The notes under the pieces: generated by a model
What the model was told of the DNA's origin: nothing
Database searches by the model: none
What the model saw: only the letters and a program-made list of their open reading frames with translations
Shown here: positions 1 through 6,700 of the stretch, one piece after another
How positions within the stretch are numbered: the first letter of the stretch is position 1
How the letters are laid out: every line of letters starts with the position of its first letter
Assembly: GCA_022711695.1 (NCBI GenBank)
Contig: JAKLEJ010000033.1
Coordinates: 1 to 15,001, forward strand
Length of the DNA stretch: 15,001 nucleotides
Reading direction: 5' to 3'
DNA from: Verrucomicrobiota bacterium
GTDB taxonomy: Bacteria > Verrucomicrobiota > Verrucomicrobiia > Limisphaerales > JACRJZ01
Translations under genes and position numbers: made by a program

Positions 1-1457
1 GGCCGCATCCGGTAGAGCACGTAGGCTTGCGGTTCCCAGCACAGGAACCGCGCCTGGCAGCGGGTGGACATGAAACCCAGATCGCCATCGGGCAGCGGCG
101 CCGGGTCGAAGTCGTGGTAGGGCCCCTCGGTCAACTGCCGCAGTCCGCTGCCGTCGGACCGCATCGACATGAGGTGCCAGTAAGGCTTCCAGCCCGCCAC
201 CTCGGGTTTCTCGGGCCGATACGCAAAGTAGATCGTGCGCGCCTCGAAGTCCGCCACCGGGTGGCGCACGATGCCGGCGCTCCCGTCGAAAAGCGTCTGC
301 GTCACGGCCCGCGCCGGCTCCAGCCGCCCCTCGGCGTCGCGCGGCACTTCCAGCATGCAAATCCCGCCTCCGGACACAAACAGGGAATCCAGGTGTTCGC
401 TGTAGTTGTGGGAGGGCTGAAGCGGGTGGTGCTTGGCGAAGAGCACGCGCTCCAGCGGGGCCAGCCGCGGGTCGCGGAAGAACAGCTTGCGCTTGGCCTG
501 CCTCGCCGCCAGGTAAAGCGCGTCCGAAGCCGCGGCCGCCGGCTCACTCGCCCGCTGGCGCAGCGTCTTGAGTTCGGCCCGCTCCCGGGCCAAATCCAGT
601 CCCAGGGGCGCCAGTCGTTCGATCATCTCCTCGAACTGGACCAGCGCGCGCTCCAGCGGGGCCAAGCGCGCCAGTCGCCCCCAATACGGCGCTCCCCCGG
701 GCGCGGCGGGCCGGTCGTTCACCAGCGGTGAAAGGTAGTCCTTCGCGTCCATGCGGCTCCAGGTGTCCCGTTCCCGCAGGAACGCGTAGCTTACGGCCCC
801 CGCCCACGTGGGCGTCGGCAGTTCCGAGAGAGGCAGGGTCAGCGAGGGCTGGGGTGGGCTCAACTGGCTGGCCGCGCGGCTCAGCGTCGCCGCGGTCTTC
901 CAGGTCTGTCCATCCGGGGAAAGACGCAGCTCCGCCTCCAGAATCTGCCGGTCGCTGAACTGCGCCAGCCGGTCGCGCGAAAGGATCACCCGCGAAACAC
1001 GCGCCGGCGCCGGCAGCTCGATCTGCGCCCACTCCTCGCCCGCAGTCGCCGCAATCCAACTGTGGCTGTTGCCGTAGAGCCCGTCGTTCAGATGCGCCAC
1101 CGCGTGAATCGCATAGCCGGGCAGGAGAGACGACGCCCGGGCCTTGGCCCCGCGGCTGCCCAGGGCCAGGTTGTTCGTCGAATCCGGACCATAGACCTCG
1201 AGTTCGTCCAGGCAGACTTGCCCGGCGTGCGGACGCCGGATGACCACCCGCACCAGGCGCGCTTCTGTTGGCGCGAACTCGATGGGCGTCACCAGGGGAT
1301 TCGAGGCTTTCTCCGCTGCGGCCTTGGATACGCGCGCGGCAAACGCTTCCTCGGTAACCTCGCGGGGGGGCGCGGCGGACGCCGCGGACACCAGACCCAG
1401 CAGGGCCAGAAGCGCCGCGGGCGACACAGCCCGGATCGAACAGATGAGCTCTTTCAT
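1..1457 (-). CDS. Partial exported PD40/TolB-like propeller protein, hydrazine-synthase-alpha-like, with N-terminal discoidin-like region
   Basis: I translated this frame by hand from the ATG at 1457-1455 to base 1. It gives 485 codons with no stop, so the C-terminus lies outside the window. Residues 1-29 form a signal peptide (hydrophobic AALLALLGLVSAASA). Residues about 48-150 are discoidin-like: a terminal strand pair ending CLDELEVYG comes first, followed by NNLALGSRG, LNDGLYGNSHSWI and VSRVILSRD. Residues about 330-485 carry FAKHHPLQPSHNY, the propeller repeats FDGSAGIVRHPVADF and MRSDGSGLRQLTEGPYHDF, and FMSTRCQARFLC. These match, from memory, the large planctomycete/verrucomicrobial PD40 proteins related to the middle domain of hydrazine synthase alpha. 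Hydrazine synthesis itself is not implied, because such paralogues are common outside anammox bacteria. The likely location is the periplasm or outer surface. The upstream sequence shows only a weak Shine-Dalgarno (GAG). Family assignment is moderately sure; that the gene is real is nearly certain. Confidence 0.86.
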   Translation of the reverse strand, partial: MKELICSIRAVSPAALLALLGLVSAASAAPPREVTEEAFAARVSKAAAEKASNPLVTPIEFAPTEARLVRVVIRRPHAGQVCLDELEVYGPDSTNNLALGSRGAKARASSLLPGYAIHAVAHLNDGLYGNSHSWIAATAGEEWAQIELPAPARVSRVILSRDRLAQFSDRQILEAELRLSPDGQTWKTAATLSRAASQLSPPQPSLTLPLSELPTPTWAGAVSYAFLRERDTWSRMDAKDYLSPLVNDRPAAPGGAPYWGRLARLAPLERALVQFEEMIERLAPLGLDLARERAELKTLRQRASEPAAAASDALYLAARQAKRKLFFRDPRLAPLERVLFAKHHPLQPSHNYSEHLDSLFVSGGGICMLEVPRDAEGRLEPARAVTQTLFDGSAGIVRHPVADFEARTIYFAYRPEKPEVAGWKPYWHLMSMRSDGSGLRQLTEGPYHDFDPAPLPDGDLGFMSTRCQARFLCWEPQAYVLYRMR

Positions 1458-1623
1458 TTGGACTCGGCTTTGGCGTTTATTCAATCTGGTTCATAGCATA
1501 ACCTGCCGCGCCTCCGCAGGCACGTCTTTTTAGGCCGGATTTCTGTCAAAAAGGACCCGAACTTCGGGCTGCCTTCCCGTCGCCACGCCAGCTCTCAGCC
1601 TGTGCCGGGACCGGCTGCCACGC
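1458..1623. other. Intergenic gap between the two left-hand minus-strand genes
   Basis: This stretch contains no ORF of note. It holds the terminator described at 1548-1568 and presumably the promoter of the partial propeller gene. A TATGCT box occurs on the minus strand at 1498-1493, but I found no convincing -35 box 16-18 bases upstream of it. The terminator and this gap suggest that the propeller gene is transcribed separately from the 301-aa gene behind it. Confidence 0.4.
1548..1568 (-). terminator. Rho-independent terminator for the 301-aa secreted protein gene
   Basis: On the minus strand a GC-rich inverted repeat, CCCGAAGTTCGGG (1568-1556), is followed after two bases by five T residues (1552-1548). 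The stem has five base pairs with a 3-base loop. It begins about 55 bases after the stop of the 1624-2529 gene, in the right orientation for that gene. The stem is short, so confidence is moderate. Confidence 0.5.
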
Positions 1624-2529
1624 TCACCGACGCAGCCGATAGAGGCGCATGGCGTCCGAACCGATGGTCTCCCGGTGGCCGGAAACCGCTCCAGGCAGGC
1701 AGGTCCACGGGCCGTTCACACTGGTCGCGTATTCGAACGCGCCACTGCCCACCCAGGCGATCGTCACCTCGTTGCCCGAACGGGTGACGCTCAGTTCCGG
1801 AGCGGCCAGCGTGTTCGCCTCGATCTCGTCAATGGCCGTCATTCCATCCGAGAGGCGAATGAGCAAGCCGGTGGCCGGGATGGGTTGGCCGTCGGCGCCG
1901 GCCACCTCGAACCGATGACGCAGGTAGGAGGTGAACTGGGGCGGATTGGAGTAACGGTATTCCACCACGCCGATGGTGGCCCAGCCGGTTGCGGGGTCGT
2001 CGGTCTGCGGAGTCGTCCCATCCGGATTGTCCACGGCGGTCACCTGCACGGTATACAGGCCAAGGGCGCGATCCGTGCAGCTCCCCGCCGCGCAGCCGGG
2101 CTCGGCGGTGTTGCCGTTGTCGCGGCTCCAGGCCACGCTCCTCACCTCCACGGTGGAGGCGAAACTCAGGCCGACGAACGGGCTGGGTTCCGAGAGACTG
2201 GGAAGCCAACTGAAATTATTCCCATAGAGGCCGTTGTTGACGTTGGTGATGAAGTGAACAATCCCGTATTCGCTGCTCCCGAACGCCGTTGTGCCGCGGC
2301 TCGCCAGGGCAATGTTGTCCGAGGGGCCGGCCGTGGCCGCGGGGCTGAAAAAGCCGCCATTGTTGCCGTCCCATGTGACGGCATAGCCTGGCGCGGGTGT
2401 GAGGACCACGCGCGGGCTGGCGGCTTGAACCGCTGCCGCCGCCAACGCTGCTGCCACCACCGCTGCGCTCCGGTCGAGGAACGAACCCGGCCGGACCTGC
2501 CGCTGCTGTGAGTCGATCTTCGGATTCAT
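1624..2529 (-). CDS. Secreted discoidin-like domain protein with C-terminal 'LYRLRR' domain
   Basis: This 301-aa protein has a long basic N-region and a hydrophobic signal segment at residues 21-37 (Ala/Val rich, likely cut near VQA/A), so it should be exported. Residues about 46-240 form one discoidin-like (F5/8 type C-like) domain with TWDGNNGGFF, IALASRG, NNGLYGNNFSW, VAWSRDNG, CTDRALGLYT, YLRHRFEV and IDEIEAN. Residues about 244-301 match the verrucomicrobial C-terminal domain that reads as 'E.A.S..GPW...PGA...LYRLR'. The domain is strikingly close to residues 365-560 of the giant protein at 3777-10361. The ATG at 2529 is preceded by AAAGAG with a short spacer, which fits as a ribosome binding site. 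A promoter overlapping a putative GntR operator lies about 210 bases upstream. Its function is unknown; binding of surface glycans or of another protein is the usual role of this fold. Confidence 0.85.
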   Translation of the reverse strand: MNPKIDSQQRQVRPGSFLDRSAAVVAAALAAAAVQAASPRVVLTPAPGYAVTWDGNNGGFFSPAATAGPSDNIALASRGTTAFGSSEYGIVHFITNVNNGLYGNNFSWLPSLSEPSPFVGLSFASTVEVRSVAWSRDNGNTAEPGCAAGSCTDRALGLYTVQVTAVDNPDGTTPQTDDPATGWATIGVVEYRYSNPPQFTSYLRHRFEVAGADGQPIPATGLLIRLSDGMTAIDEIEANTLAAPELSVTRSGNEVTIAWVGSGAFEYATSVNGPWTCLPGAVSGHRETIGSDAMRLYRLRR

Positions 2530-2742
2530 GATATCTCTTTGTTGAGGTTGAGGGTTGTCGAATTTCGGAGAAGCTCTGGCAGGGACTTAACCAGGCCGGG
2601 CTGGGCCTCGTTGGACGGCTCCGTCCTTTCGTTTCGAGGACGGATCGAGCGGCAGGGTCTGCGCCCGCTGCCCTCCCCGCAAGCCGCGGACGGTCTTACC
2701 GCCGATCAAGGCTGGGTGCTGAGGGTTCCATTTGACGACAGA

Positions 2743-2754
2743 GTGTATATACTT
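2743..2754. promoter_or_regulatory. Putative GntR operator, copy 1 (contains GTATATAC)
   Basis: The 12 bases GTGTATATACTT contain the palindrome GTATATAC (2745-2752). The same 12 bases occur in the opposite orientation at 3555-3566, just in front of the GntR gene. GT...AC inverted half-sites are the general hallmark of GntR-family operators. The site covers the -10 box of the leftward promoter, which suits a repressor. Confidence 0.55.
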
Positions 2755-2771
2755 AATAAAAACTCCGTCAA
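2744..2771 (-). promoter_or_regulatory. Leftward sigma-70-type promoter for the 301-aa secreted protein
   Basis: On the minus strand, TTGACG (2771-2766) is separated by 16 bases from TATACA (2749-2744). The -10 box lies inside the putative operator. Transcription would start near 2737 and give a leader of about 210 bases before the ATG at 2529. The layout closely repeats that of the rightward promoter at 3537-3565. Confidence 0.55.
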
Positions 2772-2788
2772 CACCTTTCAGCCGTCGT

Positions 2789-2880
2789 GAATCCGCGCCG
2801 CGCGGCGCCTCAGCGGGGCAACGCGGCGACCGTCATTTGCCCATGCGCAGCCGGTGGGCGGCGCGGGGATGCGCGGATTC
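2789..2880. repeat. Inverted repeat beside the GntR stop codon
   Basis: GAATCCGCGC (2789-2798) and its exact complement GCGCGGATTC (2871-2880) face each other across 72 bases. A 14-base perfect palindrome, GCGCCGCGCGGCGC, starts inside the left arm (2795-2808). The 11-base string GCGCGGATTCA (2871-2881) recurs at 10590-10600, where it forms one arm of the repeat around the GxxExxY remnant. This may be a degraded copy of the same small repeat family. Confidence 0.4.
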
Positions 2881-2883
2881 AGC

Positions 2884-3543
2884 TCACGGCAGAACCCGCT
2901 CGACCATCCTCGCGGAGGCGGAGATGTGGTCGGCCAGGAGCGCCAGCGCCCTGGCTTTGTCGCGGGCCTCGATGGCGCTGAGGATCCCGCAGTGTTCCCG
3001 ATAGGCCGTGGCGACCGCCTCGGGAGCGCGAGAAATCCAAAGCTGGAAAATGCGCAGGAACCGATAATGGCGCTCCAGATCCTGTGTCAGCCATGAATTG
3101 CCGCAGCCCTGGGTCCACAGCGCGTGCAGGGCCAGATCGAAGGCCAGGCAGCGTTTGACCCAGTGGCGGGACTTGTTCGGGCTGGCCTGCGCGGCCAGGC
3201 GCCGCAAAGACTGAGTCTGGTCGGGGGTGATGTCCTCCCAGGATCGCTCCAGCGCGTGCCGCTCCAGCACCCGGCGCAACTCGTAGAGGTCGCGCACGTC
3301 GCTGGGTGTCAGCCGGCGAACGACCGGCCGGCGGTTGGAGCGAAGCACGATGAAGCCGCTCTCGGCCGCCCGGCGCATGGCTTCGCGCAAAGGCGTGCGC
3401 CCCACCCGCCAGGCCCGCGCCAATCGAACCTCCGGCAGCGATTGCCCGCTGGGCAGTTCGCCGCTCAGAATTCCCTGGATCAGCCGCCGGAAGAGCCGGT
3501 CGGCGGTCTGGCCCGGGCGTTTGAGGGTTTTTGACTTTGACAT
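2884..3543 (-). CDS. GntR-family transcriptional regulator, FCD subfamily
   Basis: The 219-aa product has the usual length and layout of FadR-subfamily GntR regulators. Residues about 12-75 form a winged helix-turn-helix (LIQGILSGELPSGQSLPEVR, then VGRTPLREAMRRAAESGFI and wing residues RSNRRPVVRRL). Residues about 82-214 form the all-helical FCD ligand domain. The metal-binding set is visible as D136 and H140 (FDLALH), H184 (REHCGIL) and H206 (ADHI), so the effector site should bind a metal and a carboxylate ligand. I chose the ATG at 3543; an upstream ATG at 3591 would add 16 residues and would read through the operator. Its -10 box lies only about 12 bases from the chosen start, so the leader must be very short. 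FCD regulators usually control sugar-acid, dicarboxylate or amino-acid use. The adjacent operator suggests autoregulation. Confidence 0.93.
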   Translation of the reverse strand: MSKSKTLKRPGQTADRLFRRLIQGILSGELPSGQSLPEVRLARAWRVGRTPLREAMRRAAESGFIVLRSNRRPVVRRLTPSDVRDLYELRRVLERHALERSWEDITPDQTQSLRRLAAQASPNKSRHWVKRCLAFDLALHALWTQGCGNSWLTQDLERHYRFLRIFQLWISRAPEAVATAYREHCGILSAIEARDKARALALLADHISASARMVERVLP

Positions 3544-3565
3544 GCCTCTTGCGAAAGTATATACA
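3537..3565 (+). promoter_or_regulatory. Rightward promoter for the SDR remnant and the giant protein gene
   Basis: A perfect -35 box TTGACA (3537-3542) is followed after exactly 17 bases by TATACA (3560-3565). Transcription would start near 3572, about 30 bases before the ATG of the SDR remnant and about 205 bases before the giant gene. The -35 box overlaps the GntR start codon on the other strand, and the -10 box lies in the operator. Confidence 0.6.
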
Positions 3566-3566
3566 C
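3555..3566. promoter_or_regulatory. Putative GntR operator, copy 2 (contains GTATATAC)
   Basis: AAGTATATACAC on the plus strand is the exact reverse complement of the site at 2743-2754, with the palindrome GTATATAC at 3557-3564. It lies between the GntR start codon and the rightward genes and overlaps the -10 boxes of both divergent promoters. A bound repressor here would shut off both directions at once. Confidence 0.6.
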
Positions 3567-3585
3567 AAGCAGAATCGCCTGGCAA
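3556..3585 (-). promoter_or_regulatory. Leftward promoter of the GntR gene
   Basis: On the minus strand, TTGCCA (3585-3580) is separated by 18 bases from TATACT (3561-3556), a near-consensus -10 box inside the operator. The predicted start of transcription is near 3549, only about 6 bases before the ATG at 3543. The regulator mRNA would therefore be nearly leaderless. AGAGG sits one base before the ATG, too close to be a normal ribosome binding site. Confidence 0.45.
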
Positions 3586-3603
3586 GACCATCCCAGCCCG
3601 ATC

Positions 3604-3780
3604 ATGAGATCAAAGGACAAGGCCGCCTTCGTCACGGGCGCCGCTGGCGGCATTGCCAAAACCATCGCCGCGATTCTTGCCCGGGCGGCCTTCCGCCGCC
3701 CGACCGGCCAGCATCCGACCCTCGACGACCACGGCGTGATGGACGGTTCGCCCCCATCCGGCGATCGCTTCAAGGAATGA
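3604..3780 (+). pseudogene. Truncated short-chain dehydrogenase/reductase (SDR) remnant
   Basis: This 58-codon frame begins KDKAAFVTGAAGGIAKTIAA, which is the start of an SDR Rossmann fold. T11 and G12 open the TGxxxGIG cofactor motif, G16 and I17 follow, and the last Gly is replaced by A18. After residue 28 the similarity stops, and the remaining 30 residues (FRRPTGQ...GDRFKE) match nothing I recognise. SDR enzymes are about 250 aa, so the substrate-binding part and the Tyr-Lys active site are gone. It sits directly downstream of the rightward promoter, and its TGA overlaps the ATG at 3777 by four bases (ATGA). An SDR beside an FCD GntR regulator is a common sugar-acid or polyol catabolism pairing, so this is probably the relic of the regulator's original target. 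If still translated, it would act as a leader ORF for the giant gene. Confidence 0.6.
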
Positions 3781-6700
3781 TCGTGCCGCCCAAACCCGAT
3801 ACCCTGGTCATGCTTCGTCGCCGTTGTCCGCCCAGCGTCTTCAGTCGGGGGCCGCAGGGCGCCGTCTTGGGATTCTGCCTGTTCGCCCTCGCTGCCTGCG
3901 CCGACACCGTGGTGGTGTTCAACGAGCTGATGTATCATCCGGCGACCCGCGAACCGTTGCTCGAATGGGTCGAGCTGCACAACCAAAATGCCGTCGATGT
4001 GGACCTGGGAGGATGGCGGCTCTCGGATGGCATCGACTACGTATTTCCGCGGGGCACGGTCATCCGGGGCGGCGGTTACCTGGCGATTGCCATCGATCCG
4101 GCGTCGTTGAGCGAGCAGGCCGGGATCAGCAACGTCTTCGGCCCTTTTTCCGGACGGCTCTCCAACGGCGGCGAGTCGGTCAAGCTGCGCGACAACAACA
4201 ACCGGGTGATGGACGAAATCAGCTACGAGGCCGACGGCGTGTGGCCGCCGGGGGCGGATGGATCCGGCGTCTCGCTGGCCAAGACGCAGCCTAACCTGGC
4301 GAGCCGCCCTCCCGAGAACTGGACGGTGAGCCGGCAGGGCGGGGGGACCCCCGGCGCCGCGAATTTCCCGGTTGGACCCGCCGCGCCGCCGTTGACGGGC
4401 GCCACTCGCGATCTCGTGCCGCTGGCGGCCTCGTGGCGGTTCAACGATGCAGGCGCGGACCTGGGAACCGGCTGGCGGCAGCCGGCTTACGACGATTCCG
4501 CCTGGCCCTCCGGCCTCGCGTTGTTCTTCGCGGACGACGCGCCGTTGCCGGGCCCCCTGAACACGCCGCTCACGCCCGGCCGGAACACCTATTATTTTCG
4601 CGCCGCCTTTCCGTTCGAAGGCGACCCGGGAAACGTGCTGCTGAAGCTCCGCGCGGTCGTGGACGACGGCGCGGCGATTTACCTCAACGGCGCCGAGATC
4701 GCGCGGGTCAACATGCCGACCGGCGAGATTCAATACGCCACCATGGCGTTGGCGGCCGTGGCCAACGCCTCCTTCGCCGGGCCCGTTGCCATCGCCTCGA
4801 GCAATCTCCTGGCGGGCTGGAACTGGCTGGCGGTCGAGCTGCACCAAACCACCGTTGTGACCAACGCCGGCCTGCGCGTCAGCCGAGCCTCGAGCTACAC
4901 CGCCGCCTGGGATGGAGACGACGGCGATTTCTTTTCGGACGCCAGCCCCGCCCTGGCCCCGACGAATGCGGCCCTGGCTGCCCTGGGCGCGGAGGTCTTC
5001 CTCAGCAGCAATACCAACCTCGCCAGCCGGCTCAACGACGGGCTCTACGGCGGCGGCGCCGCGTGGAGCCCGGCCACAAACGACTCCTCGCCCTACGTCG
5101 TCCTGCGCTTCAATCAGCGGTTGCCCATCTCCAGCATCGCCTGGAGCCGCGACAACGGCGACGCCAGCGAGCCAGCCTGCGGCGGCGCCTGCACCGACCG
5201 GGCGCTGGGCAACTACACCCTCCAATACACCCTGGCGACCAACCCCGCCGCCATCACCCTCACCTCGGGCAACCCGTCCAACGGTTGGACGACGATTGCG
5301 ACCCTGCAATACCTGAGCGCCCAGCCCGGCTTCAGCCCCCATCTGCGCCATCGCTTCGACTTTGCCGCCACCAATGGCGCGCCTCTGCTGGCCACCGGCG
5401 TCCGCCTGCGCCTGACCCCCTCGAACAGCCTCGATGAAATCGAAATCAACCCGCCGCCCGCCGCCCGTTTCGACGCCGCTTTCGGGCTGGAACTGACCTC
5501 GACGGATATCCTTCCTCCGGCCCCCCGGCTCGCCTTTAATGAAGTTTCCGCCGCGTCCTCCAACGCCTTCTGGATCGAGGTCATCAACCGCGGCGAGTCC
5601 TCCATAGATCTGGCCGGCGTGGAAATCAGGCGAGGGCCGGCCCGGTTCGCCTTCCCCGCTCAATCGCTCGCGCCCGGCGGCATGATCTCGCTCACGCAGG
5701 CGCAACTGGGCTTTGGGGCCCTGGAGGGCGAGAAGCTGTTTCTTATGACCCCAGGCGGCTTTATCCTTCTGGACGCCGTCGCAGCCAGGACCGCCTCGCG
5801 CGGCCGCTTTCCCGACGGCTTCGGCGACTGGATGTATCCCTCGCGGTCCACGCCCGGCGAGCCGAATGTCGTCGAAACCCGCCACGACATCGTCATCAAC
5901 GAGATGATGTATCATGCGCCCCCCATCGACCCGCTCCCGCCGGTGACCACCAACCTCGCGGTCCTGCCGGTCACGGGCGCATGGCGCTACGACGACTCGG
6001 GAACCGACCTCGGCGCCGCCTGGCGCGCGCCCGACTACGACGACCATGCCTGGCCGGTTGGAGCGGGATTGTTCCATTTCAACACCGGCGCGATGCCAGC
6101 CCCATCGGGCACGACCCTCGCCGGCGGCCGCGCCACCTGCTATTTCCGCACCGCCTTCCCGTTCAGCGGGACGACCAGCAATGTCACCCTCGAGCTGCTG
6201 CCGGTGTTCGACGATGGCGCGGTGCTCTACCTGAACGGCGTCGAGATTCATCGCCGCAACATGCCGGCCGGACCGGTGGCCTATTCGACTTCAGCGCTCA
6301 GCCCGGTGGCAGACGCCGGGTACGGGAAGACGATCGTCGTGCCGGGGACCTGCCTGGCGCAGGGCTCGAACGTGCTGGCCGTCGAGGTCCATCAATTCAC
6401 GGCCGCCACGGCGATCAGCGGGATCGTGCTCAATGGCGGCGGACTGGCCTTGGCCGAGGAGGGTCCCCTCGGCGGCGCTCCTCCGATGAACCTGGCCCGT
6501 CAGACCGGCTCGGCGCCCTTTGTCATCGATTCGCTGGCCGGCTATCCCATTCACAACTTCACCGGGTTGACCGACGGGGTTTACGGCAATGCGAACTCGT
6601 GGATCGGCAATTCGGGCAGCCCGGCCTACGCCGGCGTTCGCTTTGGCGGACTCTTCACCGTCGGCGGCATCGCCTTCGGGCGCGACAACACCGGAACCTA

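Larger units (their letters stand above)
2530..2883. other. 354-base gene-free region between the GntR gene and the 301-aa gene
   Basis: I see no credible gene here. The region holds the leftward promoter and operator at 2743-2771, a roughly 200-base untranslated leader for the leftward gene, and an inverted repeat at 2789-2880 next to the GntR stop codon. The leader contains small GC-rich hairpins, for example GGACGG/CCGTCC at 2613-2626, which could fold in the mRNA but match no riboswitch class that I recognise. Confidence 0.5.

Noticed and set aside
27..731. A 234-codon plus-strand frame near the left edge
   Set aside because: It is Arg/Gln-rich with no domain. The minus-strand frame through the same bases encodes a recognisable propeller protein.
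1502..1531. Hairpin CCTGC/GCAGG followed by a T-run on the plus strand
   Set aside because: There is no plus-strand gene to terminate, the loop is nine bases and the T-run starts five bases after the stem. In the minus orientation the T-run is on the wrong side.
2613..2629. Hairpin GGACGG/CCGTCC followed by TTT on the plus strand as a terminator
   Set aside because: No plus-strand gene lies upstream to be terminated, and the T-run is only three bases. It may merely be structure in the leftward leader.
2795..2808. Perfect palindrome GCGCCGCGCGGCGC as the GntR terminator
   Set aside because: It has no loop and no T-run follows on the minus strand; such strings are common in GC-rich DNA.
3531..3776. 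Upstream extension of the giant protein to an ATG at 3531
   Set aside because: It would start inside the GntR gene and read through the operator and the SDR remnant. The added residues are Arg/Pro/His-rich and precede a clear signal peptide.
3480..6251. A 923-codon open frame on the minus strand, antisense to the giant gene
   Set aside because: It has low-complexity Gly/Arg/Ala/Val-rich sequence without domains, overlaps the GntR gene and the promoters, and arises from the high-GC codon bias of the real plus-strand gene.
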